From contig NZ_LRSE01000015.1 of NCBI RefSeq assembly GCF_001634625.1, forward strand, positions 1 to 64,000: DNA of 64,000 nucleotides, given 5' to 3'. Below are positions 27,301 to 35,379 of the stretch, piece by piece. This DNA comes from Croceicoccus bisphenolivorans. Its GTDB lineage: Bacteria > Pseudomonadota > Alphaproteobacteria > Sphingomonadales > Sphingomonadaceae. The translations under genes were made by a program, and so were the position numbers. Positions within the stretch are counted from its first letter, which is position 1, and each line of letters opens with the position of its first letter. The notes under the pieces were generated by a model. The model did no database searches. It was not told the DNA's origin and was given only the letters and a program-made list of their open reading frames with translations.

Positions 27301-27766
27301 CGATGAGCTCGGAGTAGAGGCACAGCTGCAGAACAGTGCCGCCTTTCGTTTCCCTGGCGAGCTTGGTGTCGGCGGCTTCATAGGACCAATCGCCGAGGTC
27401 GCTTGGCGTATCGACGCGCTGAAGAATGTCGGCACGGCCGGCCCAGGATCCCCCTCGCAGCGCCCCCTGGACGATCACGTCAACGCCGGCCCGCATGGCG
27501 GCGATAGTTTGAGCGACGGCCTCCTCGGTGACATCCACACCGTCGATCACAACGGATGATAGGCCTAGGGCGCGCAGATGCTCTACATAGGCCAGTTCGT
27601 GCTGCTTGCCGCGCTCCCAGAGCGCCTCGAGAGCTGGATCGAAGAATTTCGGACGCGAAAGCTCACCGCGCGCTGCCGAATGCTCCAATTGGGTCAAGTG
27701 CCGGCAGTTGAGATATCCCACCAGATCGGTAGCGCTGAGGCGCGGCGTTCCATTTTGAATTTGCAC
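24368..27766 (-). CDS. TM0106-type composite nuclease-helicase (PD-(D/E)XK + RNase H-like + SF1 helicase)
   Basis: A 1132-residue protein with three modules. The first (about 1-280) is a Cas4/RecB-like nuclease: SATDLVGYLNCRHLTQLE, GRADILQRVD, YEAADTKLA and a Cys cluster CDICNWSTRC. The second (about 320-510) is a DEDD-type 3'-5' exonuclease fold: FLDFEGDSF, VYHYGGYEPGALK, YNRDDCVSTEAL. The third (about 690-1132) is an Upf1-like SF1 helicase: GPPGTGKTHTGG at about 754, LFVDEAAQM at about 862, GDPQQLDQP, VDKFQGQEAP, NVATSRAK. The start is GTG 27764-27766. It is the last gene of the left defence operon, 18 bases after mcrC. Family members are usually uncharacterised; a role in destroying invading or branched DNA is inferred. 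Confidence 0.88.
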   Translation of the reverse strand: MQIQNGTPRLSATDLVGYLNCRHLTQLEHSAARGELSRPKFFDPALEALWERGKQHELAYVEHLRALGLSSVVIDGVDVTEEAVAQTIAAMRAGVDVIVQGALRGGSWAGRADILQRVDTPSDLGDWSYEAADTKLARETKGGTVLQLCLYSELIGEVQGTMPVFASVIPPWTDFAPERYRLADFAAYHRQVKQGLLGAIGTDKPGQTYPEPTSNCDICNWSTRCDKQRRDDDHLCLVAGISSMQIAELKDHGVTTATALAELPLPLQWKPERGSKESLTRVREQARIQLETKASGELRYELLAPVAGFGLNCLPEPCDGDIFLDFEGDSFVGQHGLEYLLGFHFREKGEPQYRGLWALDRAGEKAAFETFIDFVLERMKLFPQLHVYHYGGYEPGALKRLMGRYGTREDELDSLLRGLVFVDLLSVVRHSLRAGVESYSIKKLEPLYGYVRDASLPDANLALNRLQVSLELNDAAGILPEDKQTVEAYNRDDCVSTEALRDWLEAERAKLIARGIEVTRPEPGESGPSEGLSEWLERITPLIEQLTADVPVDPEERTAEQHARWLLANLLEWHRREEKATWWEYFRLSDLSADELIDERAGLAGLAFLETVGGTAKCPIDRYSFPVQEADIRAGKGLRAQGGQTLGTVEDISREQRTIDIKKASAMAGEHPVAVFVHEHVPSKPMQESLVRLATHVCEHGMAQGEAYQAARDMLMRVAPRIADGSAVRLDGEKPLDAGVRIGPLISAGVLPIQGPPGTGKTHTGGHMICELVRQGNKVGIVANGHEVIRNLLNKVIEVAEETDTPLICIQKPKGGSKEDATDRLRFAKKSNAEVFAALSADCSVAGGTAWLWSTEDAFESLDVLFVDEAAQMSLANVLAVSQAAKTLVLLGDPQQLDQPMQGSHPDGTGCSALDHLLSGKQTIAPDEGLFLDVTWRLHPDICAFTSELFYEGKLGAKAEAAGQRVNAKGIAHGTGLRFLPVEHSGNQNCSSEEADVIAELVSDILAQGATWIDREGNEKPLGIADILIIAPYNAQVFEIQRRLPQARVGTVDKFQGQEAPISIYSLASSSHADAPRGMEFLYSLNRLNVATSRAKCVTILVGSPQVFEAECRTPRQMQLANAFCRYLELSS

Positions 27767-27784
27767 GATTTAGCCCCCGAAAAC

Positions 27785-29092
27785 TCAGCACACTTCAGCT
27801 TCGGCAAACTCGAGCGTGAGCTGCCGTAATTGTTGGATGACGGCCTGCCGGGAGCCGAGTTCGACGCTCATCGTGTGGAGCCTGGTCTCATCCGCGCCGA
27901 TCCGGTGCGAAGCCAGAGCACCAGGGCTGTCAGCCAGTGCGAAGTGATGCGGGTAGAGCAGACTGAGGCAGTTGCAGTGGTAAATCTGACCATAGGCCAT
28001 CATCTGATAGACGTCGGCTTGGGAGACCCCCTGCTTGGGATCATCGATCCGCGAGGAAATCCGCTTCCACTTGGTGTCGATGATCTGCACGACCTCGTTG
28101 CCACGCTTCACCAGGATATCGGGCCTAGTCTGAAACACCTGGCGGCCATCGGTCTCATTCTCGAGGCAGAAGAGACGTCCGCCTTGAAGGCTGACGCTGA
28201 ATCCTGTGCCCGAGAGCGCGCGCTTGAGCAGGCGGCCGACATACTCCTCGAAGAGGGTATTCATTTCAAAAAGAAGCGAGAAGCCGTCCTGCCGGCCCAT
28301 CGAACTTGTCTGGAACCGGTCGCCGAGGAGAAGCCGGGCTAAGGTGATCAGCTCTTTCCAGCGCGCGTTGGTGCGATCCAGATGCACGTCATCCCAGCGC
28401 AGCCTGCTTACCGGAACATTGGCAATGTCGGCATAGGCGAAGCCCAACTCGGCCAGCCTGCGCTGGTTGTCCGCATTGTTCGAAACACGCAGCAACCGGG
28501 AAACAGCGGCTTTCATGATCTGATTGAGCGGGGTGTCAGGCGACAGCTCGTCGAAACGGCAGGCGAGACGCTGGGGCGAGGCGGCGAGACGCGTAAACTG
28601 CCGCACCACATCAAGGCGCCCACGAAGCGCGGGCAATTCATCCTCGCAGGCCATGTAGCGACGCGGCATGCCCTGACGCAGGGCGTCGGCAAGCTTTCGG
28701 GAAAACAGGCCGATCAGGACTTCGAGCAATGTGTCGCGTTGAGACCCAAGCGCCGTCAAGGTGCCGCTGTCGATCTCCAGATCGAGCGCTACGGCCAGCA
28801 TATGCACCAGGCGATCCCGCAAGTAGCCGCGATTGTCGGGATCGCTCGCTGAAGGCTTGGCATCAATTTTGGGCAGGATTTCCAGCGCACACCCATCAGC
28901 GACAATCACGCCCACCACCTGACGCGCCCCAAGGGAAAGCCGGCCATGTTCCAGGATTCCCTTGCCATTCTTCCCGGCCAAGGGGGAGCGGCGCGCAACG
29001 GCGACAAGCCTGTCTGCTGCCCATGCAGGGATGCATTCCTCACCGTCGCCATAGGCGAGCGATTGCCATTCGAGGAGTGATCGCCGGATCAC
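27785..29092 (-). CDS. mcrC: McrC-family restriction nuclease subunit
   Basis: A 435-residue protein with an N-terminal McrB-docking region (AADRLVAVARRSPL, VGVIVADGCALEILPKID). The C-terminal PD-(D/E)XK nuclease shows RPDILVK (about 322) and IIDTKWKRI (about 334), then DVYQMMAYG. McrC is activated by the McrB GTPase to cut DNA carrying modified bases. It overlaps the mcrB stop by 4 bases, so the two are translationally coupled. E. coli McrC is about 350 residues, so this one is somewhat longer at both ends. Confidence 0.9.
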   Translation of the reverse strand: MIRRSLLEWQSLAYGDGEECIPAWAADRLVAVARRSPLAGKNGKGILEHGRLSLGARQVVGVIVADGCALEILPKIDAKPSASDPDNRGYLRDRLVHMLAVALDLEIDSGTLTALGSQRDTLLEVLIGLFSRKLADALRQGMPRRYMACEDELPALRGRLDVVRQFTRLAASPQRLACRFDELSPDTPLNQIMKAAVSRLLRVSNNADNQRRLAELGFAYADIANVPVSRLRWDDVHLDRTNARWKELITLARLLLGDRFQTSSMGRQDGFSLLFEMNTLFEEYVGRLLKRALSGTGFSVSLQGGRLFCLENETDGRQVFQTRPDILVKRGNEVVQIIDTKWKRISSRIDDPKQGVSQADVYQMMAYGQIYHCNCLSLLYPHHFALADSPGALASHRIGADETRLHTMSVELGSRQAVIQQLRQLTLEFAEAEVC

Positions 29093-31968
29093 GCAAAGCC
29101 CTTGTAGGCATCATCTGCAAACGGCTGCCGGACCTGCCAGCGCCAACGAGCCGGAGCATCGCCATCGGAGTCGAGGCCGTTTGGGGCCTTCAGTTCCCGC
29201 CGTTCCAAGAAGCGCTCGCCGGTCGTGTCGCCAAGCACGGCGGCGACCTTGGACCAGTCCTCGTAGAAGTACTCGGCGAGGAGCGGGATCACCTTGTGCC
29301 GCATGCATTCATCGACGTCGGAGCGGGTCGCACACCCCATGAAGTAGGCGTGCCCGATCTGGTGTTCCCGATCAAAGAGGTACTCGATGCGCTCGTTGAG
29401 AGCGGCAAGCAGCTTTCTGAGCGCAATGCCATCGACATCCTCAGGCAGCGCTTCGGTGTCTGGCATGAGCTCGCGGAAGGTGAAGCGCCGACGCAATGCG
29501 GTGTCGAGCAAGGCGATGGAGCGATCCGCCGTATTCATCGTGCCGATAATGTGGAGGTTCGACGGAACGCCGAAGATCTCACCCGAGTAGGGCAATTTCA
29601 CGCGAAGCTCGTTTTCCTCACCGATCCGCTTGTCCGGTTCGAGCAAGGTGATGAGCTCACCGAAGACCTTGGAAATATTCGCGCGGTTGATCTCGTCGAT
29701 GATGAGCACATAGGGCTCGGGTACGCCCGTGGTGGCTACCGCATCCCCACCTGAGGTAACGATCTGTTCCAGCGCGTCCCAGTCGATATAGCGATTGTTC
29801 AGCTGGTAGACCGAAACCTGGCTGAAGATCTTCCCGTATATGCGTTCACGCGGGAGGCTTTCATCCGAGTGCCACAGCCATTTGACCGATCGGCGATGGT
29901 TGTACTCGCCGTTGGGGCCGGGAACAAAACGATAGCCCCCAGTGACCTCGCCAATTGCCCGGAACTTCCTGTTGCCGTCCGACACAACGACTAGCGAGCC
30001 GACCTCCATGTTGATCCTGAAGGCGTACATCTGGGACATGTTGGGATCGTTGCCGGTCGCTTCAGGGTGATCCTCGCGCCACCGTTCCTTGATCGCTTCC
30101 CATTTGTCGAAGCGGGGATCGGACCAATCGACGTCGCCGCCATATCCGAGGACAATGTACCCATCGCGGATTGCATCCTGGAAGATTGCGTCATCTTCTG
30201 CTGCCCAGCTTCGCCCGAGCGACATCTTGAAGATCTTCTGGCTTCGATCGAGCAGCGGTTTCTCGGCGCCGACCGCATGGCCGCGGTTTTCAGAGGCAAG
30301 ATTGGCAATCTGCTTGAAGATGCCGTCATGGGGCTTCAGGCTGAACCCTCCACTGGCCGGACCATCATCGCTCTCCTCGCCCGTGACGGGCCTCAGTCCC
30401 TCGACGAACTCTTCGTAAGAGAAGGACTGGTGGAACGTGACAAAGCCGATGCGCCCCTTGCGATGAAGGGACTGATAGACATCCATCAGCTCCTTGCGGC
30501 CAAGCTGCGCCGATCCTGGACCGTTACAGATTTCCACGGCCTCTGCCGCCGTAGCATAGGTCTTTCCCGTTCCCGGAGGCCCGTAAAGGATCAGGTTGGT
30601 TGCAGTTGGCATGGACGGCCTCATTTCTGAAATTTCTTGCGTTGCATCGGCAGCTTGGTCTTCCTGGCTCACGACCCAGAGGAAGCTCTGGACGTCCCAC
30701 AGGTCTCGGGGCTGCCATCCCCAACCGACCATTTCCTCGTAGAGCTTGTGCGCGAAGCGGAGCACTTCGGCGTATTCTTCGGCTGACAGCGGGCTCCAGC
30801 TGAACAGCGGCTTGTGAACCAAAGCCTTGTAGGCCCTCGAGAGCGGGTCGGTGTTGATGCCCAGCGCCTCGCGCGGTCTGACCAGCGCCAGAAACATCGA
30901 TGGGATATTGCGGCTCTCCGAGTAGGGTTTGCTCTTCTCCTGGCCCTCCAGAAGGGCCGGCCAGATCGCGTCGACCATTCGTTTGGCCGCCGCCGGCGGG
31001 TCATCGCTTGAGCAGGCCAGTTGGGCTGCAGCTTGTTCAAGAACATTCGGATGCTGCTGGCGAATGGCAGCCAGACGGTTGTTGGTCCGCCAACCGGGAA
31101 GATCGATACCCGTCAGGATGTCGAACAAGGCGCCGCCCAGCGCCTCGGGCGCCAGCGGCGGCTCTGACTGCATGAGTGCCGCCACCTTGGCGACCGCCTC
31201 CCGCTTGTAGTTGATGACATCGCTGAAGACTTGCGAGGTCGCACCGGCGAATCCTTCCGGTTCAAAATCGGGATAGGTCCGCAGGAAACGGGCCTTGAGG
31301 TCCGCAAGCACGGCGGCGTCAAGGATCAGCTCGTTACCGTGGATCGACCCTTTCGCAGGAATGCCGAGAGCCTTGGCGATCTCGGGGTCGATCTCATAGG
31401 AAGTCAGCTTCTGTTTGCCGTATCCCAGATAGGGTCGCCGGCCGTTGTTGGACCGCAGCACCCGGACCAGACGCTGCTCCTTGAACAGCGCCCGAGCCAC
31501 CGCCAGGACATCGTCGGTTTCAATAGCATCTTCGGTCTTGTTCGAAACGCCCATGATCCGGAAGGCTTTGACCCCCGATTGCCGGTTGGTTTGGCGAATG
31601 GGCCAGTGAACCGTTCTGGAATCATCAAAGAGTGCGATCCGCTTCTCGGCATCGACACTGTCGAACCCGTCACCCGCAGTCCCCGAGCGGAACTGAATGT
31701 AGTAATTCAGCGTCGAGCGGTAGTGCGAGAGGTTCGCATAGAGATTGCCGTCAATCGGAAAGCGAGCCGGGTTCTCCCGGCCTGCACGCTCATCGGCCTT
31801 CGAATAGGCAAGTTCCGCCTTGATGCCTTCGAGGCCATCGGCGTCGTAGGCTTCGTCGAGATCGCCGTAGTGCGCCTCAAGACGCTTCGCGTCCTGTACC
31901 TGCGTGTTCTGCGTAGACAAGGAATGACCTTGATCCACCATCCACTTTCGAAATTCGGCTTCTTGCAT
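29089..31968 (-). CDS. mcrB: McrB-family AAA+ GTPase with inserted EVE-like domain
   Basis: A 959-residue protein. The N-terminal half begins with a SAM-like helical segment (QEAEFRKWMVDQGHS) and has no motif I recognise up to about residue 440. The McrB AAA+ core has GPPGTGKT (about 460), VTFHQSFSYEEFVEGLRPV, VLIIDEINRANISKVFGEL (about 751) and the McrB signature GTMNTADRS (about 810). Between Walker A and Walker B, residues about 585-720 form an inserted module with IVLGYGGDVDWSDPRF, RINMEVGSLVVVSDGNRKFRAIGEV. This is the pattern of an EVE (PUA-like) domain that reads modified cytosine. ATG start with a GAGAAAG ribosome binding site. It is the second gene of the left defence operon. Confidence 0.88.
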   Translation of the reverse strand: MQEAEFRKWMVDQGHSLSTQNTQVQDAKRLEAHYGDLDEAYDADGLEGIKAELAYSKADERAGRENPARFPIDGNLYANLSHYRSTLNYYIQFRSGTAGDGFDSVDAEKRIALFDDSRTVHWPIRQTNRQSGVKAFRIMGVSNKTEDAIETDDVLAVARALFKEQRLVRVLRSNNGRRPYLGYGKQKLTSYEIDPEIAKALGIPAKGSIHGNELILDAAVLADLKARFLRTYPDFEPEGFAGATSQVFSDVINYKREAVAKVAALMQSEPPLAPEALGGALFDILTGIDLPGWRTNNRLAAIRQQHPNVLEQAAAQLACSSDDPPAAAKRMVDAIWPALLEGQEKSKPYSESRNIPSMFLALVRPREALGINTDPLSRAYKALVHKPLFSWSPLSAEEYAEVLRFAHKLYEEMVGWGWQPRDLWDVQSFLWVVSQEDQAADATQEISEMRPSMPTATNLILYGPPGTGKTYATAAEAVEICNGPGSAQLGRKELMDVYQSLHRKGRIGFVTFHQSFSYEEFVEGLRPVTGEESDDGPASGGFSLKPHDGIFKQIANLASENRGHAVGAEKPLLDRSQKIFKMSLGRSWAAEDDAIFQDAIRDGYIVLGYGGDVDWSDPRFDKWEAIKERWREDHPEATGNDPNMSQMYAFRINMEVGSLVVVSDGNRKFRAIGEVTGGYRFVPGPNGEYNHRRSVKWLWHSDESLPRERIYGKIFSQVSVYQLNNRYIDWDALEQIVTSGGDAVATTGVPEPYVLIIDEINRANISKVFGELITLLEPDKRIGEENELRVKLPYSGEIFGVPSNLHIIGTMNTADRSIALLDTALRRRFTFRELMPDTEALPEDVDGIALRKLLAALNERIEYLFDREHQIGHAYFMGCATRSDVDECMRHKVIPLLAEYFYEDWSKVAAVLGDTTGERFLERRELKAPNGLDSDGDAPARWRWQVRQPFADDAYKGFA

Positions 31969-32016
31969 CAGTGCTTTCTCAAAATTCTTTGAACGGATCG
32001 GTGCATCAGTTGCAGT

Positions 32017-33504
32017 CTATTTTGTATCCGTGAGGTGGCGAACCACTTCGACCATGGCGAATGTGTCTTTTGCACAGTAACTTCGGAGCGATTGCGCTAT
32101 TTCAGCCACCCGGGCCTCGGTCGTGACCGGCGCAATAGCTTCGAGATAAGCAAGCTGCGCTGCAGAGCCATCCGCAACATCTAGCATGGCGTAGTCGCCG
32201 CTATTGCCGATGGTCGGCAGAACGGCCTTGATGGACCAGCTGCCGCCCTGGTCACGGTGGTACCAGTGCTCTCGGGTCACTGGCAGCAGATCGACGATGC
32301 GCGCTGCAATCGCCTTGAGATCGTCGGCCAGATCCGAAAACCGCTCCGCCAGCCGGAGGATGCAAGTCCGCTCGAAGGCTGCATTGTACGCGATGACGGT
32401 CCCGTCCTGCGGGATTTGGCTCACCAGTGCTTCGGCGCAGGCGCGGCGAGGATCTTTGCCATCCAGGCTCAAAAACTCACGATGGTTGATCTGCCCTTCG
32501 CGATCTTCGAGGTGCGCTGAAAACTGAAAGGGGACTTGCTCCCAGGGCTTGGTTCCGAGCCAGCGAGGCAAGGCAAAGGCGATCGTCTCGAAATCGAGAT
32601 AGGTTCGGGGATATACCCAATCGCCGATGATCCGCCGCGCGCCATCCACGTCGTGGTAGGGGACGCCCGACAGGGTCGCTTCATGAATGCGCGCGTGAAT
32701 GGCATTGGTGAAACTGCCAGGCGGGACATCCTCGAGCTCAACAATGCCGTGCTCGGCCCACTTGGCGGCGAGTTGCCGACCCGTTCGGGGTAGCGAGGAG
32801 ACCGGATACCGCGCCGTTTCCAGATCGCGCGAGCAATAGGCCACAAATTCGCAAGGAAACGGATCATGGCAATGATCGCCGGGATCGCGAGCCGGCTCGT
32901 TCCCGCCAAGGACCGACCGAATTTCCGCAACCAGCTTGGGGCGCTTTAGGGCCAGTGGCTTGGCATCCTCCAGCGACGGCGTATCCACGAATGCGCCTTG
33001 GTAGTTGCCTTCCTCGGTCAAGAAAAACTGGTTGTTGAGGTGCCGGATGGCGGCTGAACTGACCTGAACCCCCGCCTCCCGCAGCACCAAGAGCTGGGTC
33101 GCCAGATCGGCGACATGATAGTCCTTGCGGCTCGTCGAACTCTTCACTTCGGCAACGTGCCAGCCCCCGAGGCCGTCGGGCTCCATGATATCCACGCGCA
33201 CGAGCACGCCATCGTGGGCGAAGGTGGCCTCGAACAGCGGGTCTAGGGCCGATGCGGACGTGAGCTCCTGAGTGCGCTGAAGTGCAGCGGCAAGATCCGG
33301 CTCGGCCTCGATCATAATGCCGCCGGAACACAGTGTGCAGGCCGCGTCCCCGACTTCATGACCCGCAGCAAAGCGCGCCTCAGCACCGGCATCGAGCTTT
33401 GCAAGGTCAGGCCGATGCGTCTGCAGCCACAAGCGCTTCGGGCACTGCTCGAAGGAGGTGATTTTTGATTTGGAAAGGCCGAATTGCCGGCTGCCAGAAC
33501 TCAT
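32017..33504 (-). CDS. DUF2779 protein: Cas4-like nuclease fused to DEDD exonuclease-like domain
   Basis: A 495-residue protein. The N-terminal half looks like a Cas4/RecB-type PD-(D/E)XK nuclease: KSKITSFEQCPKRLWLQT, RVDIMEP, AEVKSSTS (about 118) and a Cys cluster CHDPFPCEFVAYC (about 208-222) that could hold an Fe-S cluster. The C-terminal DUF2779 half has DEDD-exonuclease motifs YLDFETIAFALP (about 298), YNAAFERTCIL (about 370), WSIKAVLP and YCAKDTFAMVE. First gene of the left operon, 48 bases before mcrB. A WYL-type operator candidate lies 61 bases upstream of its ATG. The domain plan echoes the front two modules of the 24368-27766 protein. Confidence 0.87.
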   Translation of the reverse strand: MSSGSRQFGLSKSKITSFEQCPKRLWLQTHRPDLAKLDAGAEARFAAGHEVGDAACTLCSGGIMIEAEPDLAAALQRTQELTSASALDPLFEATFAHDGVLVRVDIMEPDGLGGWHVAEVKSSTSRKDYHVADLATQLLVLREAGVQVSSAAIRHLNNQFFLTEEGNYQGAFVDTPSLEDAKPLALKRPKLVAEIRSVLGGNEPARDPGDHCHDPFPCEFVAYCSRDLETARYPVSSLPRTGRQLAAKWAEHGIVELEDVPPGSFTNAIHARIHEATLSGVPYHDVDGARRIIGDWVYPRTYLDFETIAFALPRWLGTKPWEQVPFQFSAHLEDREGQINHREFLSLDGKDPRRACAEALVSQIPQDGTVIAYNAAFERTCILRLAERFSDLADDLKAIAARIVDLLPVTREHWYHRDQGGSWSIKAVLPTIGNSGDYAMLDVADGSAAQLAYLEAIAPVTTEARVAEIAQSLRSYCAKDTFAMVEVVRHLTDTK

Positions 33505-33564
33505 TGAACTACGTCATGCCCCCTTCATTCCCACCATGCATCCCGTCCACTAGCACTTCAGGAT

Positions 33565-33579
33565 GACAAAATCTGTCGC
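33565..33579. promoter_or_regulatory. Degenerate copy of the WYL-type palindrome before the left defence operon
   Basis: TGACAAAATCTGTCG matches 12 of 15 positions of the perfect palindrome TGACAGAAACTGTCA at 34004-34018. It lies 61 bases upstream of the DUF2779 gene start, where a promoter for the minus-strand operon is expected. The rest of the 185-base gap (33505-33689) shows nothing else I can name. Confidence 0.45.
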
Positions 33580-33689
33580 CTCCACTCAGACATCTCTGCG
33601 TGCCGATTGATAAGTCCGCTCTCCGGTTCTTTCTTTGACTAGCGGCCCGAACACGTAATGGCGTCCAAGCCCGGCCAAAGAGTTAATTG

Positions 33690-33956
33690 TCAGAATTTCA
33701 ACCGATGGTGGCGATGGCCGGCAGTAATGATCGCTCCATCGTCACCGACGACGAGGTACGCGTCCAGCGCCTTTTCCAGTTTCAGGAATGCCGACTTACC
33801 CATGTCCTTGAGCATGTGAGAGCGGCTCTGCCGGGTGAAATAGCAAACCTCAGCGCCGCGGTGACGGCGGTATTCGCCATATGCCATCAGGGCGTCGACG
33901 GCTTGCTGAGAAATACCGCGCTGCTGCATGCGGGCTTCGGCGTGGTGCGTAAACAT
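33690..33956 (-). CDS. DUF4258-domain protein
   Basis: An 88-residue protein with the DUF4258 pattern: a start HHAEARMQQRGIS, a helix QAVDALMAYGEYRRHRGAEVCYF, and an end YLVVGDDGAIITAGHR. DUF4258 proteins are small and often resemble RelE/BrnT-like toxins of toxin-antitoxin loci, but their activity is mostly untested. ATG 33954-33956 with AAAGGA upstream. It is divergent from the WYL regulator, sharing a 74-base promoter region that contains the perfect palindrome, and lies upstream of the left defence operon in the same direction. No obvious antitoxin gene adjoins it. Confidence 0.8.
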   Translation of the reverse strand: MFTHHAEARMQQRGISQQAVDALMAYGEYRRHRGAEVCYFTRQSRSHMLKDMGKSAFLKLEKALDAYLVVGDDGAIITAGHRHHRLKF

Positions 33957-34003
33957 TTGATCGTCCTTTCCCTTGGTGATGAGTTGTGTCTAAATCACCG
34001 GGG

Positions 34004-34018
34004 TGACAGAAACTGTCA
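34004..34018. promoter_or_regulatory. Perfect palindrome TGACAG-AAA-CTGTCA, candidate WYL-regulator operator
   Basis: Two 6-bp arms (34004-34009 and 34013-34018) around AAA. The site ends 12 bases before the WYL gene ATG and lies 47 bases upstream of the divergent DUF4258 gene. Occupancy would block the WYL ribosome binding site region, which suggests autorepression. A related site lies at 33565-33579. Confidence 0.6.
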
Positions 34019-34030
34019 TGGGGGACTTCT

Positions 34031-35023
34031 ATGTCATTTGCCAAGGCGGTGGATCTCTTGCGTCTCGCAATGATGGCCACGTCCCGACAGGGGGTTTGTC
34101 TCAGCGATGTGGAAGCAGAATTCGGCGGTGTCCGACGGACGGCACAGCGCATGATCGCGGCTCTGGAAGAGGCGTTTCCAGCCACCGAGCATTATGTGGG
34201 TGACGACGGACGGCACTATTGGCGCCTGCCGTCTCGGGCGGTCGCGCCGCTACTGACCCCGTCGGCGGAAGAGCTCGTCAGCCTCAAGTCGGCGATCACC
34301 GAACTCGAGCGGGTCGACATGAACGGCGAGGCCATTCAGCTGCGCAGCCTTGAGCGCAAGGTCCGCGCGCTCATTCCCAGCGACCGCACACTCCGTCTGG
34401 CGACCGACGAAGAAGCCCTGCTCGAAGCCATGGGCTTTGCCGCAAGACCTGGCCCGCGCCCGTCGATGAATGAAGCCGTCGACCTCGCCATTTCGGAGGC
34501 GCTGAAGGGGCCGTTCGAACTGAGAATTCACTACCAAGGCAGAGGGGACGCGAAGCCGAGTTGGCGAACAATCGAGCCACTTGGCCTGCTCCTGGGTTCT
34601 CGTCGCTATCTCGTCGGTATCGATACGGCCAAGCGAGATGGACGCTACCGCCACTACCGCGTCGAAGACATCATGGAGGCCCAGGTCCAGACCAGGATCT
34701 TCACTTACCCGGACGAATTCGACCTCGGAGAATACGCGACCCGTGCCTTCGGATCATATCATCACGAGGCCGAGTACGGGGAGGTAATCTGGAAATTTTC
34801 GCGCGAGGCGGCCGATCGAGCGGCGAGGTTCCAGTTCCACCCGAGCCAGGAGATCGAGCGTCTGGATGACGGGTCGATGCTGGTGCGCTTCAAGGCTTCG
34901 GGTCACCTCGAGATGAGCTGGCACCTCTATGCTTGGGGCGACAGCGTGGAGGTCATTAAGCCAGCCGATCTGGCCACCATGGTGCATCCGTACCGCAGAA
35001 ATGACTTTGCTGCGTTGCCATGA
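34031..35023 (+). CDS. WYL-domain transcriptional regulator
   Basis: A 330-residue YafY-type regulator. It has an N-terminal winged HTH (LRLAMMATSRQGVCLSDVEAEFGGVRRTAQRMI), a WYL domain in the middle (WRTIEPLGLLLGSRRYLVGID, then RHYRVEDI) and a C-terminal WCX domain (EVIWKFSREAADRA to WHLYAWGDSVEVIKPADL). WYL regulators such as BrxR and CapW control anti-phage systems and are thought to sense a nucleic-acid ligand. GGGGGA precedes the ATG. It lies at the centre of the divergent defence operons and is the likely controller of both. About 180 bases separate it from the next gene. Confidence 0.9.
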   Translation: MSFAKAVDLLRLAMMATSRQGVCLSDVEAEFGGVRRTAQRMIAALEEAFPATEHYVGDDGRHYWRLPSRAVAPLLTPSAEELVSLKSAITELERVDMNGEAIQLRSLERKVRALIPSDRTLRLATDEEALLEAMGFAARPGPRPSMNEAVDLAISEALKGPFELRIHYQGRGDAKPSWRTIEPLGLLLGSRRYLVGIDTAKRDGRYRHYRVEDIMEAQVQTRIFTYPDEFDLGEYATRAFGSYHHEAEYGEVIWKFSREAADRAARFQFHPSQEIERLDDGSMLVRFKASGHLEMSWHLYAWGDSVEVIKPADLATMVHPYRRNDFAALP

Positions 35024-35205
35024 AGCCGGGCGAGCCTGAGAGGCCGGTCGTAAAACCAAGCCTTGGCGCCGCGGCGGGCTCGCCTGTGTCACTTGGCGAG
35101 AGCTCACATCAGCGAGAAATCCGGTCATCCAAAGTAGATTGCTCTGGTTCCAGCCCCGAGTTTGCACTACCCAAATGTGCATCCATTGGATACACAGAGA
35201 TCATC

Positions 35206-35379
35206 ATGAAGGATTCCGGCTTTCGCATCAGAGTGCAGAGGGAGCTGCGTGAGCAGTTCTTGGCTGCCTGCAAGGCGCAGGACAAGCCGGCGGCGCAGGT
35301 GCTTCGTGAGTTTATGCGCGACTTTGTAGAGGCCCATCCAGCGCAATCGCTCTTGGATGAGCAGAAGGACAGGAAATGA
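35206..35379 (+). CDS. Small ribbon-helix-helix-type protein
   Basis: A 57-residue protein from ATG 35206. The first strand and helix read [21 protein letters not shown], followed by [18 protein letters not shown], the pattern of CopG/RHH DNA-binding proteins or antitoxins. A longer frame from 35020 adds low-quality residues and runs through the WYL stop, so I reject it. Its TGA overlaps the helicase ATG (ATGA), so it is co-translated with the SNF2 helicase. It could be a second local regulator, or an antitoxin-like partner without a visible toxin in the operon. Confidence 0.72.
   Translation: MKDSGFRIRVQRELREQFLAACKAQDKPAAQVLREFMRDFVEAHPAQSLLDEQKDRK

Noticed and set aside
28729-29754. Plus-strand frame (341 codons) across mcrC/mcrB
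   Set aside because: Antisense shadow of two clear genes on the minus strand.
35020-35205. Extension of the RHH protein from 35020
   Set aside because: The added residues are not RHH-like and overlap the WYL stop; ATG 35206 begins the domain.
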